A stretch of DNA of 64,000 bases from Mesorhizobium sp. L-8-3 (GTDB lineage Bacteria > Pseudomonadota > Alphaproteobacteria > Rhizobiales > Rhizobiaceae): NCBI RefSeq assembly GCF_016756615.1, contig NZ_AP023262.1:5705501-5769500 (forward strand), in the 5' to 3' direction. Shown here piece after piece: positions 27,227 through 35,084 of the stretch. Numbering within the stretch: the stretch's first letter is position 1; each line of letters begins with the position of its first letter. The notes below the pieces were generated by a model that did not search any database, was not told the DNA's origin, and worked only from the letters and a program-made list of their open reading frames with translations. The position numbers and the translations under genes are program-made.

Positions 27227-27718
27227 TCACGCCCCTATCGGCACCTTCAACTCCTGACCGACAAATATCCGATCAGGGTCGGTGACAAGCTGCGGATTGG
27301 CGCGGGCGATCCTGGTGAACAGGCTTGAGTCACCATAATTCTCGCGCGCGATTTTCGACAGCGTATCGCCGGCAATGACTCGATGAATGCGAAAGCCGAT
27401 ATAGCCTGGCACGATGCGCGGGCCATAGATGACGGGCACGATCACCTTGTTGATCTCCGAGCCGTCCTGTGCGCTCTCTTCGAACACCTCGACGAACAGG
27501 CGGTCGAGTTGAAAGGCTGCGTTGCCGATCTGCACCTGGATTTGGAACTGACCGTGTTCACCGGTGCCGCCGCCAACGGTGAAGAAGCCGGTGCGCTCGT
27601 CGTGGCCGTCGTGGACCCGCCAGTTCAACGTGGCCTCGAAGCCCTGCCCCACGCCTGCAATGAGCACAGGGTCGCCGACCAGATCGAAAGGCTTCGGCTG
27701 CTGTATCTCGTTGGGCAT
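27227..27718 (-). CDS. LysM domain protein with N-terminal Gmad2-like domain
   Basis: 163 residues. About residues 8-100 look like an immunoglobulin-like Gmad2 domain (VLIAGVGQGFEATLNWRVHD, TGFFTVGGGTGEHGQF). About 113-160 is a LysM domain (HRVIAGDTLSKIARENYGDS then VTDPDRIFVGQELKVP), which binds glycan backbones of peptidoglycan. No signal peptide is visible, so export would need another route or the start is misjudged. ATG 27718 has AGGGAGGG upstream. Confidence 0.85.
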   Translation of the reverse strand: MPNEIQQPKPFDLVGDPVLIAGVGQGFEATLNWRVHDGHDERTGFFTVGGGTGEHGQFQIQVQIGNAAFQLDRLFVEVFEESAQDGSEINKVIVPVIYGPRIVPGYIGFRIHRVIAGDTLSKIARENYGDSSLFTRIARANPQLVTDPDRIFVGQELKVPIGA

Positions 27719-28095
27719 GTTCCCTCCTTCCTCACGGTTGCTGCTTACATGATGGAAAGCAACAGGCGAGCACGCACCAGGAGGCAACGGAACAGGGAAT
27801 GTCTCCCTTACGCTAGCCGCCGGCAGCGCAAAAATCCTGTTATTGCGCATAATACTACAAAGGCGGCAGCAATGCACCTTTCCTTTTGCAATCCATTTCT
27901 TATTGGTTTCAATATGCTCAATATCCGTCGCAGTTCTTGGCCCACGGATTGCGATATAGTCGACGTGCGGGAATTGGATTCTTATGCGGCGGCTGCCACG
28001 TTGCTCGAAATCAGCCTGCCGGTGACGCGAACGATCAGGAAGTCGGCACCGAAGCTGCGCAGCGTAGGCCAGTCGAACCAATCCCGGTTCCGTTG
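27719..28095. other. Intergenic stretch without supported gene
   Basis: About 377 bases upstream of the LysM gene. The middle is AT-richer than the surroundings (around 27830-27960) and probably holds the LysM promoter. No coding frame is convincing. Confidence 0.45.
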
Positions 28096-28670
28096 CTAGT
28101 AGATCTGGTGTTCGACCACGAAGGACATGCGGGCGGCAGAACCGTTCGCCCCTACGCGCCACTTCTCATCCGCAAACACAGCAAGGTGTCCCGGCGTAGC
28201 GTTGAGAAAGCACAAACGAAAGGGCAGGCCGGAGCGGTCATGGCGTATCTTCCGGAGCACAAGGCCCAATGAGTCCGATCTGAACGCGTTGAAGCAGTAT
28301 CCGGCCGAACAGGCGCTGTAGTCGAAAGCCTCAGCGAAACTCGAGTAGACCTCAACCGGAGCATGCAGCCGACGACGCATTATCCGAACATTGTCATCTG
28401 CTTCGGCAACCATCATCGGAGAGGTATCTATGCCGATGGCCATTTGGATTTTGCGGAAAGCTGCGAGCACAGCACGCGACCCTTACCGCAACCGATATCC
28501 ACAAAGACCTCATCCGGCACCAACTCCAACGCGTCGAGTAGCCCGTCGATGGCGCGATACGTCTCCGCCACTATTCCACATTGATGTCCGGCCCGCGTTG
28601 CACGGGCCGGAAAAACATTTGACCGGCATGGATGGAGAGGCTTGGCTTGCCAGCCAACTGCATTCCGCAT
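28096..28670 (-). pseudogene. Class I SAM-dependent methyltransferase, frameshifted
   Basis: Two minus-strand frames together form one methyltransferase. The first carries LVPDEVFVDIGCGKGRVL, motif I of the SAM site. The second continues LAAFRKIQMAIGIDTSPMMV with the acidic end of strand 2 and runs to FVVEHQIY and a stop. The break lies at 28466-28475, where AGCAC is present twice in tandem; removing one copy restores GKGRVLAAF in one frame. The N-terminal limit is uncertain. Confidence 0.72.
28588..28610. repeat. Hairpin CCGGCCCG-N7-CGGGCCGG
   Basis: Perfect 8-bp arms inside the 5' part of the broken methyltransferase gene. The same arms recur at 29057-29076 with a 4-base loop. Confidence 0.6.
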
Positions 28671-28707
28671 AACTACGCTGCACGCACGGCAGCGCCCCGT
28701 TTTGCTG

Positions 28708-28920
28708 CTATCTCTTTTTCAAGTTGTTGCGGGTCCGACGCCGCAACCAGATATAGCCGCCAATGAAAACGCCAGCAGGAAGCCCGAGGGCTGCTACCGG
28801 GCCGGGTGCGGAATGACTTATCTTTTTTGCCTGCCCCGGAGGCATGGGTTTCTCGGCGAAGCTCGGAGACGACACCAGAAGCGCCACGGCCGCTGCGGAT
28901 AGCAAGGCCTTCATGCACAT
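28708..28920 (-). CDS. Small exported membrane-anchored protein
   Basis: 70 residues. MCMKALLSAAAVALLVSSPS is a signal peptide ending in FAEK. Next is PMPPGQAKKISHSAPG and a C-terminal membrane segment (VAALGLPAGVFIGGYIWL) with a basic tail RRRTRNNLKKR that should face the cytoplasm. Short rhizobial proteins with a PPGQAKK motif and the same layout are common and uncharacterised. ATG 28920 has AAAGGAGG upstream, a strong site. Confidence 0.75.
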   Translation of the reverse strand: MCMKALLSAAAVALLVSSPSFAEKPMPPGQAKKISHSAPGPVAALGLPAGVFIGGYIWLRRRTRNNLKKR

Positions 28921-29056
28921 GCGCAACCCCTCCTTTCTCTCGGAAGAATGCTCCCAGCCCTTTTGCAATGTATTCCCGCGCCTCCTCTCCGAGCATCTGA
29001 CCGAAAGGCGTATGCCCATCGGCAAACCGAGGCACAACGGTCGCTATCTGAAGAGC

Positions 29057-29076
29057 CCGGCCCGGACACGGGCCGG
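29057..29076. repeat. Hairpin CCGGCCCG-N4-CGGGCCGG
   Basis: Second copy of the arms seen at 28588-28610. It lies between the small exported protein and the next small ORF. No T-run follows on either strand. Confidence 0.6.
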
Positions 29077-29110
29077 CAAGATGGCAACCAGCGCGCTCCT
29101 GCGGGGGGGG

Positions 29111-29332
29111 CTAGCGCCCGCGTCGCTTCAGTGCATCTCCAACGGCGCCGTTCACCGGTTTCTCGAGTTCTTCACCTTCCGGATTCTCCGAAGGCGAATC
29201 TCTGGTGTCTCGAGGAGGATGCCCACCGTGCTCGGGCTCCGGGGGCGCTCCGTCCTTGGGATCGGGCGGTTGCTTCTTCTTATCGTCGACCTCATACAGC
29301 AGGCCGACGATCTGGGCAGCCATATCAGGCAT
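29111..29332 (-). CDS. Hypothetical 73-residue charged protein
   Basis: MPDMAAQIVGLLYEVDDKKK is followed by a Pro/Glu/Asp-rich, probably disordered stretch. ATG 29332 has GGAG eight bases upstream. Composition differs from shadow frames, which are Arg-rich here, but I know no homologue. Confidence 0.42.
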   Translation of the reverse strand: MPDMAAQIVGLLYEVDDKKKQPPDPKDGAPPEPEHGGHPPRDTRDSPSENPEGEELEKPVNGAVGDALKRRGR

Positions 29333-29521
29333 CGTCAGCACTCCAGTTTCGATGGACTAACCGGCTGACCGACGTCAGGTTCCCAGTGCAAAACGCAAAA
29401 AGCCTGCGCGTCAGATGACAGACACGCCGCCCGAGGGCGAGGCGCCAAAAGAGCCGCGCCTTGGTAGCTTTGAAGCTGCAGCGGACCTACACGGTACGGC
29501 AACTGCGCGCGGATCGTCGGG

Positions 29522-29656
29522 AAGCTTCCGAACAAAAAAGGCAAGCCCACGATCGTGGCCATCCTCGGCCATTCTGAGGCGAAGATGAGCGAGGTCTACA
29601 CCCGGCGGGTCGAGCGCTGGAAACTCGCCAAAACGGCGATCGAGCGGACAAGGTGT
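29522..29656 (+). pseudogene. Phage-type integrase C-terminal remnant
   Basis: The frame reads KLPNKKGKPTIVAILGHSEA then KMSEVYTRRVERWKLAKTAI, the end of a tyrosine recombinase: LGHS holds a conserved His and MSEVYTRR the catalytic Tyr. The upstream Arg and His/Lys boxes are absent from the same frame, so only the tail is left. It stands just outside the far end of the repeat array that abuts tRNA-Leu. Confidence 0.62.
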
Positions 29657-29683
29657 CCCACGCATCGCGCTGACGTGGGACAC
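29653..29683. repeat. Perfect 10-bp inverted repeat after the integrase remnant
   Basis: GTGTCCCACG (29653-29662) and CGTGGGACAC (29674-29683) around an 11-base loop. No T-run. It marks the point where integrase similarity ends, about 58 bases before the tandem array. Confidence 0.65.
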
Positions 29684-29740
29684 ACCCACGCTCAACACCT
29701 TTGGAAACAAGGGTCTGGAGACTGCCGTCGGTGCGCCTTG

Positions 29741-31906
29741 GCAGAGAGAGCCCGAACCTCAAGGGTTCGCAAGGGCGACCGCCCGTCGGCCGGTCAGGCC
29801 GCCCCGTCGGAGCCGTGAGCGAAGCGAACTGGCGTGAGATCAAGAAAAGCAGAGGGAGCCCGAACCCGAGGGGTGCGCAAGGGCGACCGCCCGTCGGCCG
29901 GTCAGGCCGCCCCGTCGGAGCCGTGAGCGAAGCGAACTGGCGTGAGATCAAGAAAAGCAGAGGGAGCCCGAACCCGAGGGGTGCGCAAGGGCGACCGCCC
30001 GTCGGCCGGTCAGGCCGCCCCATCGGAGCCGTGAGCGAAGCGAACTGGCGTGAGATCAAGAAAAGCAGAGGGAGCCCGAACCTCAAGGGTTCGCAAGGGC
30101 GACCGCCCGTCGGCCGGTCAGGCCGCCCCATCGGAGCCGTGAGCGAAGCGAACTGGCGTGAGATCAAGAAAAGCAGAGGGAGCCCGAACCTCAAGGGTTC
30201 GCAAGGGCGACCGCCCGTCGGCCGGTCAGGCCGCCCCATCGGGAGCCGTGAGCGAAGCGAACTGGCGTGAGATCAAGAAAAGCAGAGGGAGCCCGAACCT
30301 CAAGGGTTCGCAAGGGCGACCGCCCGTCGGCCGGTCAGGCCGCCCCATCGGAGCCGTGAGCGAAGCGAACTGGCGTGAGATCAAGAAAAGCAGAGGGAGC
30401 CCGAACCTCAAGGGTTCGCAAGGGCGACCGCCCGTCGGCCGGTCAGGCCGCCCCATCGGAGCCGTGAGCGAAGCGAACTGGCGTGAGATCAAGAAAAGCA
30501 GAGGGAGCCCGAACCTCAAGGGTTCGCAAGGGCGACCGCCCGTCGGCCGGTCAGGCCGCCCCATCGGAGCCGTGAGCGAAGCGAACTGGCGTGAGATCAA
30601 GAAAAGCAGAGGGAGCTCGAACCTCAAGGGTGCGCAAGGGCGACCGCCCGTCGGCCGGTCAGGCCGCCCCATCGGAGCCGTGAGCGAAGCGAACTGGCGT
30701 GAGATCAAGAAAAGCAGAGGGAGCTCGAACCCGAAGGGTGCGCAAGGGCGACCGCCCGTCGGCCGGTCAGGCCGCCCCATCGGAGCCGTGAGCGAAGCGA
30801 ACTGGCGTGAGATCAAGAAAAGCAGAGGGAGCTCGAACCTCAAGGGTGCGCAAGGGCGACCGCCCGTCGGCCGGTCAGGCCGCCCCATCGGAGCCGTGAG
30901 CGAAGCGAACTGGCGTGAGATCAAGAAAAGCAGAGGGAGCTCGAACCTCAAAGGGTTCGCAAGGGCGACCGCCCGTCGGCCGGTCAGGCCGCCCCATCGG
31001 AGCCGTGAGCGAAGCGAACTGGCGTGAGATCAAGAAAAGCAGAGGGAGCTCGAACCTCAAGGGGTTCGCAAGGGCGACCGCCCGTCGGCCGGTCAGGCCG
31101 CCCCATCGGAGCCGTGAGCGAAGCGAACTGGCGTGAGATCAAGAAAAGCAGAGGGAGCTCGAACCTCAAGGGTTCGCAAGGGCGACCGCCCGTCGGCCGG
31201 TCAGGCCGCCCCATCGGAGCCGTGAGCGAAGCGAACTGGCGTGAGATCAAGAAAAGCAGAGGGAGCTCGAACCTCAAAAGGGTTCGCAAGGGCGACCGCC
31301 CGTCGGCCGGTCAGGCCGCCCCATCGGAGCCGTGAGCGAAGCGAACTGGCGTGAGATCAAGAAAAGCAGAGGGAGCTCGAACCTCAAGGGTTCGCAAGGG
31401 CGACCGCCCGTCGGCCGGTCAGGCCGCCCCATCGGAGCCGTGAGCGAAGCGAACTGGCGTGAGATCAAGAAAAGCAGAGGGAGCTCGAACCTCAAGGGTT
31501 CGCAAGGGCGACCGCCCGTCGGCCGGTCAGGCCGCCCCATCGGAGCCGTGAGCGAAGCGAACTGGCGTGAGATCAAGAAAAGCAGAGGGAGCTCGAACCT
31601 CAAGGGTTCGCAAGGGCGACCGCCCGTCGGCCGGTCAGGCCGCCCCATCGGAGCCGTGAGCGAAGCGAACTGGCGTGAGATCAAGAAAAGCAGAGGGAGC
31701 TCGAACCTCAAAAGGGTTCGCAAGGGCGACCGCCCGTCGGCCGGTCAGGCCGCCCCATCGGAGCCGTGAGCGAAGCGAACTGGCGTGAGATCAAGAAAAG
31801 CAGAGGGAGCTCGAACCTCAAGGGTTCGCAAGGGCGACCGCCCGTCGGCCGGTCAGGCCGCCCCATCGGAGCCGTGAGCGAAGCGAACTGGCGTGAGATC
31901 AAGAAA
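29741..31906. repeat. Tandem array, 20 copies of a ~108-bp unit
   Basis: Twenty consecutive copies, counted by the recurring GAGATCAAGAAA block, fill 2166 bases without spacers. Each contains a hairpin CGAACC-TCAAG-GGTTCG, a GGGC-GACC-GCCC hairpin and the block GTGAGCGAAGCGAACTGGC. Copies 1-8 read GAGCCCGAAC and copies 9-20 GAGCTCGAAC; copies 2-3 share a CCGAGGGGTGCGC variant. Unit length is 36 codons, so long frames open on both strands, but one- or two-base length changes in several copies break them. The last copy touches the CCA end of tRNA-Leu with no gap. Confidence 0.95.
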
Positions 31907-31991
31907 TGGTGCGGTCGAGAAGACTCGAACTTCCACGGGTTGCCCCACAGCGACCTCAACGCTGCGCGTCTACCAATTCCGCCACGACCGC
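31907..31991 (-). tRNA. tRNA-Leu (GAG)
   Basis: 85 bases including an encoded CCA. The acceptor strand GCGGTCG pairs with CGACCGC, the T-loop region is GTTCGAGTC, and the anticodon stem CAGCG/CGCTG holds loop TTGAGGT, giving anticodon GAG. The long variable arm (TGGGGCAACCCG) is that of a class II tRNA. It reads CTC/CTT leucine codons. The tandem array begins at the next base downstream. Confidence 0.95.
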
Positions 31992-32028
31992 ACGTCACGA
32001 CAGGGGCCGGTCCGAACCGGCTCGCGGC

Positions 32029-32056
32029 ATGTAGCAAATCGCTTTGGGCGAAACAA
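32029..32056 (-). promoter_or_regulatory. Possible tRNA-Leu promoter
   Basis: On the minus strand TTGTTT (32051-32056) and CTACAT (32029-32034) are spaced by 16 bases, with the latter 37 bases before the tRNA. Between it and the gene is a CCGGT-TCGG-ACCGG hairpin. Confidence 0.4.
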
Positions 32057-32171
32057 GTGCGCCTGACGCTTTTAAGCGAGGAGATTTGCACAAGTTTCGC
32101 CCGCCTCTTCCCGCCTTGCGCGAACTGGACGTTGCGTCCGGCAAGGTCCATATTCGGCCAGGGAAAAAACC

Positions 32172-32915
32172 ATGACAGAACGCAGCCAGATCGCCACGTC
32201 CTTCCTGCCGGTTCCGGGCTCCGCGCCCGTCGAATGGCGGATCGAACCCGGGCTCACGCCCTACCCGCAAGCGCTGGAATTCATGGAGAGCCGCGCCGCC
32301 GCGATTCGTGAGGGCAAGGAGCCCGAACTGATCTGGCTGGTCGAGCATCCTCCGCTCTACACGGCTGGAACCAGCGCCAGGGTCGAAGACCTGATCGAAG
32401 CCGACCGCTTTCCGGTGTTCGCGGCCGGACGCGGCGGCGAATATACCTATCATGGGCCTGGGCAGCGCGTGGCCTATGTCATGCTCGACCTGAAGCGCAG
32501 ACGCGAGGACGTACGCGCCTTCGTCGCTGCCCTGGAGGAATGGATCATCCGTACGCTCGACCGTTTCAACGTCAGGGGCGAACGGCGCGAGGATCGGGTC
32601 GGTGTCTGGGTGATTCGGCCCGACCGCCCGCGCCTGCCCGACGGTTCCGTGGCCGAGGACAAGATCGCCGCGATCGGCATCCGCCTCAGGCGCTGGGTGT
32701 CCTTCCATGGCATCGCCGTCAATGTCGAGCCGGAGCTGTCGCATTTCTCCGGCATCGTGCCCTGTGGAATCACAGGCTACGGCGTCACCAGCCTGGTGGA
32801 TCTCGGCCTGCCGGTCACCATGGCCGATGTCGACATCGCCTTGAAGGGCGCCTTCGCCGAAGTATTCGGACCGGTTGAGGCCGAACAATCCGAAACAATG
32901 CGCAGGAGTGCGTGA
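32172..32915 (+). CDS. lipB: Lipoyl(octanoyl) transferase
   Basis: 247 residues. The catalytic cysteine is C198 in GIVPCGITGYGVTSL and the lysine K164 in AEDKIAAIGIRL. GGEYTYHGPGQRVAYVMLDL is the substrate-binding signature. LipB moves octanoate from acyl carrier protein to lipoyl domains of 2-oxoacid dehydrogenases and GcvH. ATG 32172. One base after its stop is the ggt start, so the two are probably cotranscribed. Confidence 0.95.
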   Translation: MTERSQIATSFLPVPGSAPVEWRIEPGLTPYPQALEFMESRAAAIREGKEPELIWLVEHPPLYTAGTSARVEDLIEADRFPVFAAGRGGEYTYHGPGQRVAYVMLDLKRRREDVRAFVAALEEWIIRTLDRFNVRGERREDRVGVWVIRPDRPRLPDGSVAEDKIAAIGIRLRRWVSFHGIAVNVEPELSHFSGIVPCGITGYGVTSLVDLGLPVTMADVDIALKGAFAEVFGPVEAEQSETMRRSA

Positions 32916-32916
32916 C

Positions 32917-34677
32917 ATGAAGCAGGCGCGGCTGCGATCCCTCACACTTGCCGCGCTGCTTGCCGTCCTGGCTCCAGCCGCCCATGCCCAGCAGGCCTCC
33001 GATGTCGTGGCTCCAGAGGGCAAGAGCGGCATCACCACCAGGGCGCCTGTCCATGCCGGAAGCCAGATGGTTGCCGCGGCCAATCCGCTCGCTGCCCAAG
33101 CCGGGCTTGCGGTGCTGCGCGACGGCGGCAACGCCGCCGATGCGCTGGTCGCCGTCCAGGCCGTGCTCGGTCTCGTTGAGCCGCAATCCTCGGGCCTCGG
33201 CGGCGGCGCCTTCCTCACCTGGTACGACGCCTCCACCGGCAACGTGACGACTTTCGACGGCCGCGAAACGGCGCCCGCGGCGGCGACCCCGAACCTTTTC
33301 CTCGGAGCCGACGGCAAGCCGCTCGAATTCTTCGACGCCGTGGTCGGCGGCCGATCGGTCGGCACTCCCGGTGTTCCGCGCCTCCTGGAGACGGTGCACG
33401 CCAGATACGGAAAGCGGCCTTGGGCCGGCCTGTTCGATCGGGCGATCGAACTCGGCGAGAAAGGCTTCGCGGTTTCTGCGCGCCTCAACGTCCTGCTCGT
33501 CGAGGACGGCGGCCGGCTCGACCAGGACCCCGCCGCACGGGCCTACTTCTTCGGCTCGGACGGCAAGCCGCTGGCCACGGGCACTGAACTCGCCAATCCG
33601 GACTACGCGGCCACCTTGAAGGCCATGGCGGCGGGCGGCGCGGACGCCTTCTACAAGGGTGCGATCGCCGAGAAGATCGTCGCGGCGGTACAGGGCCATG
33701 CGACAAATCCGGGCGGACTCACCCTGGCCGACCTTGCCGGTTATGAGGTCAAGGAACGTTCCGCAGTCTGTGCGCCCTATCGCGGCCATCAGGTCTGCGG
33801 CATGGGGCCGCCCTCGTCGGGCGCGATCGCCATCGGCCAGATTCTCGGCATGATCGAGCCTTTCGACATCGCGACGCTCGGGCCCGACGATCCGGTGAGT
33901 TGGCGCATCATCGGCGATGCCACCCGCCTCGCCTTTGCCGATCGCGAACGCTTCGTGGCCGACAGCGATTTCGTGACCTTGCCGAAGGGCCTGCTCGATG
34001 CCGATTATCTGAAATCGCGTTCGGCGCTGCTGCGCCGGGACACCGCACTCGGCCCCGACGAGGCAAGCGCCGGCGAGCCGCCATGGGACAAGGCCGAGCT
34101 CAGGATCGACGGTCGCTCGCTGGAGCAGCCCTCCACCTCGCATTTCACTGTTGTCGACAAGGACGGCAACATCGCCGCCATGACGTCCTCGATCGAGAAC
34201 GGCTTCGGCTCGCGAATGATGGCGGCCGGTTTCCTGCTCAACAACCAGCTCACCGACTTTTCCTTCGAGCCCGAAGCCGACGGCGAGGCGGTTGCGAACC
34301 GGGTCGAGGCCGGCAAACGGCCGCGCTCTTCAATGTCGCCCACGATCGTGCTGAGAGACGGCAAGCCAGTGTTCGCGCTCGGCTCCCCCGGCGGCAGCCG
34401 CATCATTCCCTATGTCGCGACCACGATCATCGCGCTCATCGACTGGAAGATGGACATGCAGGCGGCGATATCCCTGCCGCATATGGTGAACCGCTTCGGC
34501 ACCTATGATCTCGAGGCGGGCACTCCGGCCGAAGGGATGGCCGATGATCTCGAAGCCCTCGGCTACGAGGTCAAGGTCCGCGACCTCAATTCGGGCCTTC
34601 ACGGCATCGCCATCGATGCCGGCGGGCTGACCGGCGGCGCAGATCCCCGCCGCGAAGGGGTGGCCCTCGGTGACTGA
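32917..34677 (+). CDS. ggt: Gamma-glutamyltransferase
   Basis: 586 residues. A signal peptide ends near residue 24 (AAHAQQ). T407 in PSTSHFTVVD is the residue at which the precursor cuts itself and that becomes the nucleophile. GSPGGSRIIPYV in the small subunit holds substrate-binding Gly residues. It is a periplasmic enzyme that hydrolyses glutathione or transfers its gamma-glutamyl group. ATG 32917 has AGGAG nine bases upstream. A weak GGAGCG/CGCTCC hairpin lies after the stop. Confidence 0.93.
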   Translation: MKQARLRSLTLAALLAVLAPAAHAQQASDVVAPEGKSGITTRAPVHAGSQMVAAANPLAAQAGLAVLRDGGNAADALVAVQAVLGLVEPQSSGLGGGAFLTWYDASTGNVTTFDGRETAPAAATPNLFLGADGKPLEFFDAVVGGRSVGTPGVPRLLETVHARYGKRPWAGLFDRAIELGEKGFAVSARLNVLLVEDGGRLDQDPAARAYFFGSDGKPLATGTELANPDYAATLKAMAAGGADAFYKGAIAEKIVAAVQGHATNPGGLTLADLAGYEVKERSAVCAPYRGHQVCGMGPPSSGAIAIGQILGMIEPFDIATLGPDDPVSWRIIGDATRLAFADRERFVADSDFVTLPKGLLDADYLKSRSALLRRDTALGPDEASAGEPPWDKAELRIDGRSLEQPSTSHFTVVDKDGNIAAMTSSIENGFGSRMMAAGFLLNNQLTDFSFEPEADGEAVANRVEAGKRPRSSMSPTIVLRDGKPVFALGSPGGSRIIPYVATTIIALIDWKMDMQAAISLPHMVNRFGTYDLEAGTPAEGMADDLEALGYEVKVRDLNSGLHGIAIDAGGLTGGADPRREGVALGD

Positions 34678-34737
34678 TCGCGGTCTGCCGAATTCGTCCG
34701 TGCGGAGCGCCCTTGCGGCGCCCCGCTCCTTCTCCAA

Positions 34738-34824
34738 TCAGAGCGCGCCGATCCACATCGCCATGGTGACGATGAAGGCGCTAACCGAAACCAGCGAAAC
34801 GACATCCTGCAAAAGGTCAGTCAT
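34738..34824 (-). CDS. Predicted 28-residue SOS-controlled membrane peptide
   Basis: Reads MTDLLQDVVSLVSVSAFIVT then MAMWIGAL and TGA: an acidic N-terminus and one hydrophobic helix long enough to span the membrane. AGGAGA stands five bases before the ATG. Its promoter region holds three GTTC half-sites at exact 11-bp spacing (34847-34872), i.e. two overlapping perfect LexA boxes. Size, hydrophobicity and control recall SOS-induced membrane peptides such as SidA of Caulobacter (division inhibitor) and TisB of E. coli. Function here is inference. Too short for usual gene finders. Confidence 0.78.
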   Translation of the reverse strand: MTDLLQDVVSLVSVSAFIVTMAMWIGAL

Positions 34825-34846
34825 GGAACTCTCCTGATTTGGATAT

Positions 34847-34872
34847 GTTCCTTTTATGTTCTATTCTTGTTC
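34847..34872 (-). promoter_or_regulatory. Double LexA (SOS) box, GTTC-N7-GTTC-N7-GTTC
   Basis: Half-sites at 34847-34850, 34858-34861 and 34869-34872, each seven bases apart. GTTC-N7-GTTC (or its complement GAAC-N7-GAAC) is the established alphaproteobacterial LexA site; here two such sites share the middle half. The boxes overlap the likely promoter of the 28-residue peptide gene: TTGAAA at 34876-34881 and CATAAA at 34853-34858 on the minus strand, 17 bases apart. Confidence 0.85.
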
Positions 34873-35084
34873 TTGTTTCAACCCATTTCCAGCGACGCGT
34901 GCCGCCGGCCGACTCAAAAGGTTAGCAAAATCCTAATCCGATCCACCGACATGCGGTGGATGCACAGCATCGCGCCGTCTCGCATCGATGGTTTTTCAGG
35001 ATGACCGCATGCGACTGCGCAGGTGCGAACCGGCACGAATATGGGTGGCCGATGGCCGGCGGCACCGAAACCGCCGACACGATA

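Noticed and set aside
31140..31175. tRNA-like T-arm (TTCGAGCTC) within each repeat unit, possibly a degenerate tRNA
   Set aside because: Only the T-arm-like bases are present. No acceptor, D or anticodon arm can be drawn, and the conserved C61 is replaced. Kept only as a remark on possible origin.
29701..31769. Long open frames on both strands across the tandem array, apparently repeat proteins of 36-residue units
   Set aside because: They exist only because the unit is 108 bases. One- and two-base changes break them repeatedly, they occur on both strands, and no start with a ribosome site leads them.
29741..31906. CRISPR array
   Set aside because: The units are directly joined with no variable spacers, are too long, and no cas gene is in the window.
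34738..34824. Direct assignment of the 28-residue peptide as SidA or TisB
   Set aside because: Size, hydrophobicity and SOS boxes agree, but I cannot align the peptides from memory and such short helices resemble each other by chance.
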